Part shown: one piece after another, positions 37,046 through 44,177 of the stretch
Layout of the letters: each line of letters begins with the position of its first letter
Position numbering within the stretch: position 1 is the first letter of the stretch
NCBI GenBank assembly: GCA_016713725.1
Contig: JADJOO010000015.1
Location: 42,474 to 106,473, forward strand
Direction of reading: 5' to 3'
DNA: 64,000 nucleotides
Source of the DNA: Pseudomonadota bacterium
Lineage (GTDB): Bacteria > Pseudomonadota > Gammaproteobacteria > Steroidobacterales > Steroidobacteraceae
Notes under the pieces: generated by a model
The model's input: only the letters and a program-made list of their open reading frames with translations
Told to the model about the DNA's origin: nothing
Databases searched by the model: none
Program-made: the position numbers and the translations under genes

Positions 37046-37119
37046 TGACTAACATCAAGATAAGGTAGTCAGAGTATGAATTTCACATCATTAACTGGCG
37101 TATTTATCAAATTATATTA
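37046..37119. other. A/T-rich spacer between bioHC and the antitoxin
   Basis: Seventy bases of low GC (for example TTATCAAATTATATTATTAG) directly after the bioHC stop. It may carry the antitoxin promoter and looks like foreign DNA beside the GC-rich biotin genes. No gene seen. Confidence 0.4.
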
Positions 37120-38877
37120 TTAGTTGCGACGGCGGATCTGGCTCAGGGGAATCACCGTTTCCGCCCCCGGCTGGCCCTTGGTGCGGACCGGGCCGGTGGG
37201 GCACCAGGCCTGCGCGAAGACCACCTCATACGTCGCTGGCAACTTACCCCCGCGACGAAATCCTTCGTAGGTGGCCAGCATGCGAGCGAGGGTGGACTTG
37301 CCCGTCAGGCCACGGGCCCGGCCCGCCGTCGCGTTGTGCGCGCCAATCTCCTTGAGGTCCCGCATCAGGCCGCGAGCATCGTCATACGTCAGCGTGTACC
37401 GCTCGACGTCGAGCACAGGTTCGGCGAACCCGGCCCGCACCAGCGCGTCGCCCAGGTCGTGCATGTCGATGAACCGGTTCACGTGGGCATGGCCCGGGTC
37501 GGCGGCCTGCCAGGATTTCCGCAACTCGACCAGGGTGTCGGGACCGAGCGTGGTGAAGTGCAGCACGCCCCCCGGTCGCAGCACCCGCCGGCATTCGCGC
37601 AGGACCCGGTCCGGGTCGTTGCACCACTGCAGCATCAGGCTCGAGAACAGCATGTCGACCGAAGCATTCCCGAGCGGCAACGCCGCCGCATCGGCCACCA
37701 CCCGGTCGAACCGGCGCAGCAGGGTCTGGCGCTTGCGTGCCTGCAGCAGCATGCCGTGCGCGATGTCCATCGCCACGACCCGGCCGCCCGGGTACTTGCG
37801 CTTGAGCGCGATCGAGGCCTGCCCGGTGCCGGCACCGAGGTCGACGACGACTGCCGGCTCCATGCGCAGAACCTCGAGTCTGCGCAGCAGTTCGTCACGC
37901 ACCGTCGCCTGCAGCACGGCCGCTGCGTCGTAGGTTCTGGCCGCCTGCGAAAACGAATCGCGGACGCGCCGGACGTCGAGTGCGAATTCGCTGCCGGTGT
38001 TCCCGCCCCCCGAGGAAGGTGTAAAGCCTGCGCTGCGCGCGGATAAGGCTTCAGTAGCAGAGCCCTCGCTCCTGGACTTTTCCGCTGATGCGGGAGGGGG
38101 AGTCAAAAAGGCGAGAAAACTTTCGACCTCTCGCCGCACCGTATCCGGGTGTGACAGGAACGGCGCGTGCCCCGCCTTCGGCACTTCGACGAAGCGCGCA
38201 GATGGCAGTCGCGATGCCAGTTCACGTCCCGCCGCCACCGGCGTGATGCGATCGCGCTCGCCGGCGATGACCAGTGTCGGGACGGTGATTGCGGCAAGCG
38301 CGTCGCGCAGGTCCGCTGTCCGAAGAATGCCGAGCCCGGCGACGAGGGCCTGCGGATCGGGTTCGCCGTGCGCGTCCAGGTTGGCGCGCAGCGAGCGCAA
38401 CGCCTGGGCCGCGTTCTCGTCGCCCCAGGTCTGCAGCGCGAGGAAATTGGACAGCGTGCGGCGGTAGTCACCGGCGAGGCCCGCCGCGAAGCCGTCCAGC
38501 ACGCCGGGGTTCATGCCGGCCGGCCAGTCGTCGCGCGCAAGAAAACACGGGGTGGTTGCGATCAGCACCAGCGCGGCCAGGTCGCCAGGCCGCGACCGCG
38601 CCAGTTCCAGCGCCACCATGCCGCCGAGCGACCAGCCCAGTACCGCCGCGCCGTTCGGCACGTGCGGCGAGACCGCACGCGCCAGGTCACGCAGCGTCGA
38701 CGCGCCTTCCGGCCACCGGCTGCCCCCGTGCCCCGGCAGGTCGATGAAATGCAGGCGCGCGCGTCGCGAAAGCTCGTCGACCCACGGGCCCCACATCCCG
38801 CCGTGCAAGGCCCATCCATGCAGCAGCACCACGTCGGGACCTGCACCGCGGATCTCGATGTGCAACGGGGCGTTCAT
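37120..38877 (-). CDS. bioHC: Bifunctional BioH-BioC: pimeloyl-ACP methyl ester esterase / malonyl-ACP methyltransferase
   Basis: Natural fusion of the enzymes that open and close the pimelate phase of biotin synthesis. Residues 1-265 are an alpha/beta-hydrolase: VLLHGWALHGGMW, nucleophile Ser in LGWSLGGMVALEL, catalytic Asp in AGERDRITPVAAGREL and His in PKAGHAPFLSHP. Residues about 300-585 are a SAM methyltransferase: VVVDLGAGTGQASIAL (motif I), AMDIAHGML and LLFSSLMLQWCND-like FSSLMLQWCNDPDRVL of BioC. A Ser/Gly/Ala-rich linker of about 35 residues joins them, with no stop or start codon between. The ATG overlaps the bioF stop (ATGA). Third gene of bioB-bioF-bioHC. Confidence 0.93.
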   Translation of the reverse strand: MNAPLHIEIRGAGPDVVLLHGWALHGGMWGPWVDELSRRARLHFIDLPGHGGSRWPEGASTLRDLARAVSPHVPNGAAVLGWSLGGMVALELARSRPGDLAALVLIATTPCFLARDDWPAGMNPGVLDGFAAGLAGDYRRTLSNFLALQTWGDENAAQALRSLRANLDAHGEPDPQALVAGLGILRTADLRDALAAITVPTLVIAGERDRITPVAAGRELASRLPSARFVEVPKAGHAPFLSHPDTVRREVESFLAFLTPPPASAEKSRSEGSATEALSARSAGFTPSSGGGNTGSEFALDVRRVRDSFSQAARTYDAAAVLQATVRDELLRRLEVLRMEPAVVVDLGAGTGQASIALKRKYPGGRVVAMDIAHGMLLQARKRQTLLRRFDRVVADAAALPLGNASVDMLFSSLMLQWCNDPDRVLRECRRVLRPGGVLHFTTLGPDTLVELRKSWQAADPGHAHVNRFIDMHDLGDALVRAGFAEPVLDVERYTLTYDDARGLMRDLKEIGAHNATAGRARGLTGKSTLARMLATYEGFRRGGKLPATYEVVFAQAWCPTGPVRTKGQPGAETVIPLSQIRRRN

Positions 38878-40076
38878 GGAGAAGTCGCCGGCCGGAGCAC
38901 GCCGTTCGCACGCAGTGCCTGCAATGCCGCGAGCAGCTGCTCGACCTGCGCCTCGGTGTGCGAGGCCGAGAACGTGAAGCGCAGGCGCGACGTGCCGACG
39001 GGCACGGTCGGCGGGCGGATCGCCGGCACCCAGAAACCCTGGTCGAACAGCGCGTCGCTCGCAGCAACCGCAGCCGCTTCATCACCGACCAGCACCGGCT
39101 GGATCGGCGTGCGCGAAGGCAGCGACGGCAGTCCCAGGTCGGCAAGCCCCGCACGGAACCGTGCTGCGTGCTCCAGCACGCGACCGCGGCGCCACGGTTC
39201 GTCGCGCATCACGCGCAGTGAGTCACGTGTCGCGGCCGCCACCGCCGGCGGCAGCGCTGTCGTGTAGATGTAGGTGCGCGCGCGCTGCAGCAGGCTCTCG
39301 ATCAGGACCGGCGAGCCCGCGACGAAGGCGCCGAACGTGCCGACTGCCTTGCCGAGCGTGCACATGAGTATCGGCACATCGTCGACACCGAGTCCGGCTT
39401 CTTCGACGGCACCTGCACCCGTCGCGCCAAGCACGCCGAAGCCGTGCGCATCGTCGACGAGCAGTGGCGTATCTGCTTTGCGGCAGGCTGCGGCGGTCTC
39501 ACTCAGCGGCGCAATGTCGCCATCCATGCTGAACACGCCATCGGTCATCACCAGCACCCGTGCCGATGCGCCGATCGAGGCCAGCCTGGCGCTCAGCGCC
39601 GCGACGTCGCCGTGCGCGTAGCGCGAAAATCGCGCGCCGGAAGCGAGCCCCGCGTCGAGCAGCGAAGCATGATTGAGCCGGTCTTCGAGCACGTGGTCGC
39701 CGCGGCCGACCAGCACGGCTGCGACGGCGAGGTTCGCCATGTAGCCCGTGGAAAAAAGCAGTGCGCGAGGACGCGCGACGAACTCGGCGAGTTCTTCCTC
39801 GAGCGCATGATGCTCGGCGTCGTGACCGCTCACGAGATGCGAAGCACCGCTGCCCACGCCCCACCGGCGCGCGGCCTCGCAGAATGCCGCGACGACCCGC
39901 GGGTGGTCCGCGAGCCCCAGGTAATCGTTGCTGCAGAAGGAGAGGCACTCGCGTCCTGCGACCGTGACGCGGACCCCACCCGGCTCACGCGCTTCGACCG
40001 TGCGTCGTCGGCGCGACCGTCCAGCGGCAGCCTGAGCCGCCAGTTTTTCCGCCAGCGTGACGTCGGCGCGCGACAT
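38874..40076 (-). CDS. bioF: 8-amino-7-oxononanoate synthase
   Basis: PLP enzyme joining pimeloyl-ACP and alanine. 400 residues. Visible: CLSFCSNDYLGLADHPRV, GSGASHLVSGHDAEHHALE, FSTGYMANLA, LLVDDAHGFGVLG (PLP-ring Asp/His) and the Schiff-base Lys in CTLGKAVGTFGAFVAGS. Length is as in E. coli (384) plus a slightly longer N-terminus. 15 bp after bioB and overlapping bioHC. Confidence 0.96.
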   Translation of the reverse strand: MSRADVTLAEKLAAQAAAGRSRRRRTVEAREPGGVRVTVAGRECLSFCSNDYLGLADHPRVVAAFCEAARRWGVGSGASHLVSGHDAEHHALEEELAEFVARPRALLFSTGYMANLAVAAVLVGRGDHVLEDRLNHASLLDAGLASGARFSRYAHGDVAALSARLASIGASARVLVMTDGVFSMDGDIAPLSETAAACRKADTPLLVDDAHGFGVLGATGAGAVEEAGLGVDDVPILMCTLGKAVGTFGAFVAGSPVLIESLLQRARTYIYTTALPPAVAAATRDSLRVMRDEPWRRGRVLEHAARFRAGLADLGLPSLPSRTPIQPVLVGDEAAAVAASDALFDQGFWVPAIRPPTVPVGTSRLRFTFSASHTEAQVEQLLAALQALRANGVLRPATSP

Positions 40077-40091
40077 CGGCGCGTCGCTCGT

Positions 40092-41081
40092 TCAGCCGGC
40101 GACGGCGGCGGCTTGCTCCGGCACGATGCCGAGCCTTTGAAACAGCTGCTCGTCGTGGCTGCGGCCGGGATTCGGCGTGGTCAGCAGGCGGTCGCCGTAG
40201 AAAATCGAGTTGGCGCCGGCGAGGAAGCAGAGCGCCTGCACGGAATCGCTCATGTCCGTGCGGCCCGCCGACAGCCGCACGTACGACTTCGGCAGCAGCA
40301 GCCGCGCCGTCGCGATCGCGCGCACGAGGTCGAGCGGGTCGAGTTCCGGCAGGCCGTGCAGCGGCGTGCCCGGCACCTGCACCAGCTGGTTGATCGGCAC
40401 GCTCTCCGGATGCTGCGGCAGGGTCGCGAGCGTGTGCAGCAACGCAACGCGATCGGTTTCGGTCTCACCCATGCCGAGGATGCCGCCGCAGCAGACGTTG
40501 ATGCCGGCGTCGCGCACGGCCTGCAGCGTGTCGAGGCGATCCTGGTACGTGCGCGTCGTGATGATCTCGCCGTAGAACTCCCGCGAGGTGTCGAGGTTGT
40601 GGTTGTAGTAGTCGAGCCCGGCGTCCTTCAGCTCCGTCGCCTGCCCCGGTGTCAGCATGCCGAGCGTAGCGCAGGTCTCGAGACCGAGCGCACGGACCTC
40701 GCTCACCATTACCTTGATCTTCTGCAGCTGGTGCGGCTTCGGGTTGCGGTAGGCAGCGCCCATGCAGAAGCGGGTCGCGCCGTTGGCCTTGGCCGCCTGC
40801 GCCCGCTCCACCACGTCGCAGACCTCCATCAGTTCCTCGCGCTCGAGGCCGGTGTCGTAGCGCACGCTCTGCGGGCAGTACGAGCAGTCCTCGGGGCAGG
40901 CGCCGGTCTTGATCGAGACCAGCGTGCTCACCTGCACCTGGTTCGGCACGAAGTGGTCGCGATGCACGCGCTGGGCGTGGAACAGCAGGTCGCTGAACGG
41001 CGCCGTGTAGACCGCGCGCGCCTCCTCGAGCGTCCAGTCGGTGCGTACGGTGCCGAGCAGGCTCAGGTCGGGCGAGGTCAT
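40092..41081 (-). CDS. bioB: Biotin synthase
   Basis: Radical SAM enzyme inserting sulfur into dethiobiotin. 329 residues. The SAM cluster motif is GACPEDCSYCPQS (CxxxCxxC), followed by the [2Fe-2S] ligands in CMGAAYRNPK, ETCATLGML, NHNLDTSREFYG and, near the end, the conserved RLSAGRTDMSD arginine. First gene of bioB-bioF-bioHC, divergent from comF, behind a BirA-like operator. Confidence 0.97.
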   Translation of the reverse strand: MTSPDLSLLGTVRTDWTLEEARAVYTAPFSDLLFHAQRVHRDHFVPNQVQVSTLVSIKTGACPEDCSYCPQSVRYDTGLEREELMEVCDVVERAQAAKANGATRFCMGAAYRNPKPHQLQKIKVMVSEVRALGLETCATLGMLTPGQATELKDAGLDYYNHNLDTSREFYGEIITTRTYQDRLDTLQAVRDAGINVCCGGILGMGETETDRVALLHTLATLPQHPESVPINQLVQVPGTPLHGLPELDPLDLVRAIATARLLLPKSYVRLSAGRTDMSDSVQALCFLAGANSIFYGDRLLTTPNPGRSHDEQLFQRLGIVPEQAAAVAG

Positions 41082-41165
41082 GGTGAAAATCTCGACGAAT
41101 GGGGCAAATACACCGCGGGCATTCGGGCAACCGGCAGCCCACGCTGTGCGGAGCAGTGTCCGGGC

Positions 41166-41193
41166 AGTATTCGGACCCGCTCGACACTGTCAA
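41166..41193 (-). promoter_or_regulatory. Candidate promoter of the bioB operon
   Basis: On the minus strand TTGACA (41188-41193) and AATACT (41166-41171) are 16 bases apart, 85 bases before the bioB start. The -35 box lies inside the left arm of the BirA-like operator, so repressor binding would block polymerase. Confidence 0.6.
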
Positions 41194-41219
41194 CCAATGC
41201 GCCGCAGCCAGGTTTACAT
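41187..41219. promoter_or_regulatory. BirA-type biotin operator between bioB and comF
   Basis: CTGTCAACC at 41187-41195 and GGTTTACAT at 41211-41219, separated by exactly 15 bases. The E. coli bio operator is TTGTAAACC, about 15 bases, GGTTTACAA; the two arms match at 7 of 9 and 8 of 9 positions. It covers the -35 box of the candidate bioB promoter, so biotinyl-AMP-loaded BirA would repress bioB-bioF-bioHC. It also overlaps the start region of comF. birA itself is not in the window. Confidence 0.7.
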
Positions 41220-41953
41220 GAAAATCGACCGCTGGACGGGGTGGGTGCTGCCGCCACGGTGTGTCCTGTGCCGTCGTCCCGGGCAACGGCCGGCCTACGA
41301 TTTATGCGTGGAGTGCGAAGCCGAAATCCCGGTCGTGCCAGACCCTGCCGGCGCTGTGGCTGCCGCAGGGGGCCAAGGGGAGGAAGGAAGGAAGGGCAGG
41401 AGGTAAGGAAGGCGGCTGCGCGCATTGCCGTGCGCTCGACCTGCCCTACTCCCAGTGCGTGGCCCCGTGGGCCTACGAGTTTCCGGTGACGCAACTGGTG
41501 CAGGCACTCAAGTACGAAGGCGCACTGGCGAATGCGCGGGTCTTCGGCACACGCATGGTCGTGCAGGCACGGCGTGAGCAGAGCGCTTCTTGGCAGCGAA
41601 CGGCACTGGTCGTGCCGATGCCTCTGCACCCGTCGCGTCTGGTCGAGCGAGGATTCAACCAGTCGCACGAAATCGCGCGGGTCGTGTCGCGCCTGCTGGA
41701 CCTGCGGCTCGCCGACAAGGGTCTGCGCCGGATTCGCAGCACGGCGCCGCAGGTCGGACTCTCGCGCGAGGAACGCGCGGGCAACCTGAGCGGGGCGTTT
41801 GCCGCCGACTCCCGCCTCGTGGCCGGCCAGCACGTTGTGCTGATCGACGACGTCGTCACCACGGGCAGCACTGTCATCGAAGCCGCGGCCACCTTGCGCG
41901 CTGCTGGCGCCGAGTCCATCGCCGTCTGGGCCGTGGCGCGAGCACTCGGCTGA
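41218..41953 (+). pseudogene. comF: ComF family amidophosphoribosyltransferase-like protein, frame disturbed
   Basis: ComF/GntX-type protein with a Cys-rich zinc region and a phosphoribosyltransferase domain; linked to DNA uptake or DNA use. Start MKIDRWTGWVLPPRCVLC (an ATG seven codons upstream is possible). The PRTase domain is intact: VPMPLHPSRLVERGFNQS and PRPP motif VVLIDDVVTTGST. Between them two one-base losses in C runs (41343-41345 and 41360/41361) put CRRCG in a third frame. Restoring both gives VPDPCRRCGLPQ and then GAKGRKEGRAGGKEGG, encoded by a purine repeat, and CAHCRALDLPYSQC. The repeat falls between zinc-ligand pairs. Divergent from bioB. Confidence 0.8.
41371..41413 (+). repeat. 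Purine repeat inside comF
   Basis: GGAAGGAAGGAAGGGCAGG and neighbours form a purine tract of about 43 bases, related to that at 23605-23676. In the restored comF frame it encodes a Lys/Gly/Glu-rich insert between two zinc-ligand pairs, where ComF proteins usually have only a short loop. Confidence 0.6.
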
Positions 41954-42012
41954 GCCGGGCAGGATCGCGTTCGCGTCGGCTACACTGCGCGGCACTCGAG
42001 CCAGGCCTCACC

Positions 42013-43224
42013 ATGACCCAGTACACCTACGATTCCAGTCCCGTCGCCGCCCTGCGCGATTTCCTGAAACTCGAATCCGCGAGCGGCATCCTGCTCGTGC
42101 TCGCAGGCGTGCTCGCCATGATCGCCGCGAACACGCCGCTCTTCGAGTACTACCAGTCTTTCCTGCAGACGCCGATCAAGGTGCAGGTCGGCACGTTCAA
42201 GATCGACAAGACGCTGCTGATCTGGATCGACGACCTGTTGATGGCGATCTTTTTCCTGCTGGTCGGGCTCGAGATCAAGCGCGAGGTCGTCGAGGGCGAA
42301 CTCTCGGAGCGCAGCAAGGTGGCGCTGCCCGCCATCGCCGCGATCGGCGGCATGGTCGTGCCCGCGGGGATCTATGCCGCGCTGAACTGGAACGATCCGA
42401 TCGGCATCCGCGGCTGGGCGATTCCCTCGGCGACCGACATCGCTTTTGCACTCGGCGTGCTGTCGTTGTTCGGCAACCGCGTGCCGGTTGGGCTCAAGGT
42501 CTTCCTGATGACGCTGGCCGTGCTCGACGACCTCGGCGCGATCGTGATCATCGCGCTGTTCTACTCCAGCGACCTCTCGACGCAGGCACTCATGAGCGCC
42601 GCGGTCGCGATCATCACGTTGTTCGTCCTGAACCGTGCCGGCATCACACGCATTGCGCCGTACATCCTCGTCGGCGCCGTGCTCTGGGTGTGCGTGCTCA
42701 AATCCGGCGTGCACGCCACGCTCGCGGGCGTGGTGACGGCACTTTTCGTGCCGGCGCCGGATCCCTCCCATCCCGACCATCCGCCGTCGTCGCGGCTCGA
42801 GCACTCGCTGCACCCGTGGGTGGCGTTCGGCATCCTGCCGGTCTTTGCGTTTGCCAACGCCGGTGTGAATCTCGAAGGCATGAGCCTGAGCAACCTGCTC
42901 GACCCGATTCCCCTCGGCATCCTGCTCGGGCTGTTCGTCGGCAAGCAGGTCGGCGTGTTCACGTTCTCGTGGCTCGCCGTCAAGGCGGGCCTGGCGCGCC
43001 TGCCCAGCGGCGTGACCTTCGCGCAGGTCTACGGCGCTGCAATCCTGTGCGGCATCGGTTTCACCATGAGCCTGCTCATCGGCTTTCTCGCGTTCGAAAA
43101 CACGGCGACCGGCGAAGTGGTCGTGTCCGATCGTATCGGCATACTCGCGGGCACGGTGCTGTCGGCCGTCGTCGGCGCGCTTGTCCTGTACTGGGCGCTC
43201 CCGCGCGACCGCGACACGCCGTGA
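42013..43224 (+). CDS. nhaA: Na+/H+ antiporter NhaA
   Basis: Electrogenic exchange of Na+ for H+ at the inner membrane. 403 residues from ATG 42013; the frame is open upstream but the family starts here (SSPVAALRDFLKLESASGI). About twelve helices. Motifs: LLVGLEIKREVVEGELS, PSATDIAFALGVL, the ion-binding Asp pair in AVLDDLGAIVIIALFY, and GIGFTMSLLIGFLAF. It lies 59 bp after comF and converges on ubiA. Confidence 0.96.
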   Translation: MTQYTYDSSPVAALRDFLKLESASGILLVLAGVLAMIAANTPLFEYYQSFLQTPIKVQVGTFKIDKTLLIWIDDLLMAIFFLLVGLEIKREVVEGELSERSKVALPAIAAIGGMVVPAGIYAALNWNDPIGIRGWAIPSATDIAFALGVLSLFGNRVPVGLKVFLMTLAVLDDLGAIVIIALFYSSDLSTQALMSAAVAIITLFVLNRAGITRIAPYILVGAVLWVCVLKSGVHATLAGVVTALFVPAPDPSHPDHPPSSRLEHSLHPWVAFGILPVFAFANAGVNLEGMSLSNLLDPIPLGILLGLFVGKQVGVFTFSWLAVKAGLARLPSGVTFAQVYGAAILCGIGFTMSLLIGFLAFENTATGEVVVSDRIGILAGTVLSAVVGALVLYWALPRDRDTP

Positions 43225-43245
43225 CAGGTGCGGCGCAGGCCGTGC

Positions 43246-44166
43246 TCAGGGCCGGAACAGGTAATCGAGCAGGATGCCGCCGAACACGGCGAGCCCGAAC
43301 AGGTTGCTGTTGAGAAAAGCGCGGAAGCAATCCGCCGGATCGCGCCGGCGGATCAGGTATTGCTGGTGCAGCGAGGTGGCCACGGCAATGGCGAGACCCA
43401 GCCAGTACCAGTGGCCGAGCTGCGCGAGGTAACCCGCCAGGGCAAGCAGCACCAGCGCGCCGGCCTGCAGCGCCGCCACGATCCCGCGATCCGCGCGGCC
43501 GAACAGGATCGCTGACGAGCGGATGCCGATCACGAGGTCGTCCTCGCGATCGACCATCGCGTAGATCGTGTCGTACGCCGTGGTCCACAGCACGCCCGCC
43601 ACGAACAGCACCCACGCCACGAGCGGCAATTCGCCCGTCTGTGCCGCAAAAGCCATCGGCACCGACCACGAGAAAGCGAGACCGAGGTACGCCTGCGGCA
43701 GCGCGAAAAATCGCTTCAGGAACGGGTACGTCACGGCCAGCACGCCGCCGACCAGCGCGAGCACCTGCGTCGGGCGATTGAGCGGGATCAGCAGCGCCAG
43801 CGCGATCAGTCCCAGCACGGCGAACACCGCCAGTGCTTCGGCCGGCGACACCACGCCACGCGCCAGCGGGCGGCTGGCCGTGCGGCGCACGTGCGGGTCG
43901 AACTCGCGGTCCGCAAAGTCGTTGATCACGCAACCGGCGGCACGCATCACGAAGGTGCCGAGCAGGAAGATCACGAAGATCCGCTCGTCCGGGCGGCCAT
44001 CGGCCGAGATCCAGAGCGCCCACAGCGCGGGCCAGAGCAACAGCCAGATGCCGATCGGACGATCGAGCCGCATCAGGCGCGCGTATTCGACGAGCCGGCC
44101 ACGCATGCGGGCGAAGCTGCTCGTTGGCGTGCCGGTGTCTTTTTCGAGGTCGGTCAGGTTGCTCAT
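43246..44166 (-). CDS. ubiA: 4-hydroxybenzoate polyprenyltransferase
   Basis: Attaches the prenyl tail to 4-hydroxybenzoate in ubiquinone synthesis. 306 residues, about eight helices. Asp-rich motifs are NDFADREFDPHVRRTASRPL and YDTIYAMVDREDD; the start reads LMRLDRPIGIWLLLWPALWA. Last gene of ridA-recG-ubiA. Haem A farnesyltransferase is excluded by the motif details and by the separate ctaB gene. Confidence 0.95.
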   Translation of the reverse strand: MSNLTDLEKDTGTPTSSFARMRGRLVEYARLMRLDRPIGIWLLLWPALWALWISADGRPDERIFVIFLLGTFVMRAAGCVINDFADREFDPHVRRTASRPLARGVVSPAEALAVFAVLGLIALALLIPLNRPTQVLALVGGVLAVTYPFLKRFFALPQAYLGLAFSWSVPMAFAAQTGELPLVAWVLFVAGVLWTTAYDTIYAMVDREDDLVIGIRSSAILFGRADRGIVAALQAGALVLLALAGYLAQLGHWYWLGLAIAVATSLHQQYLIRRRDPADCFRAFLNSNLFGLAVFGGILLDYLFRP

Positions 44167-44177
44167 CGAGGCAATCT

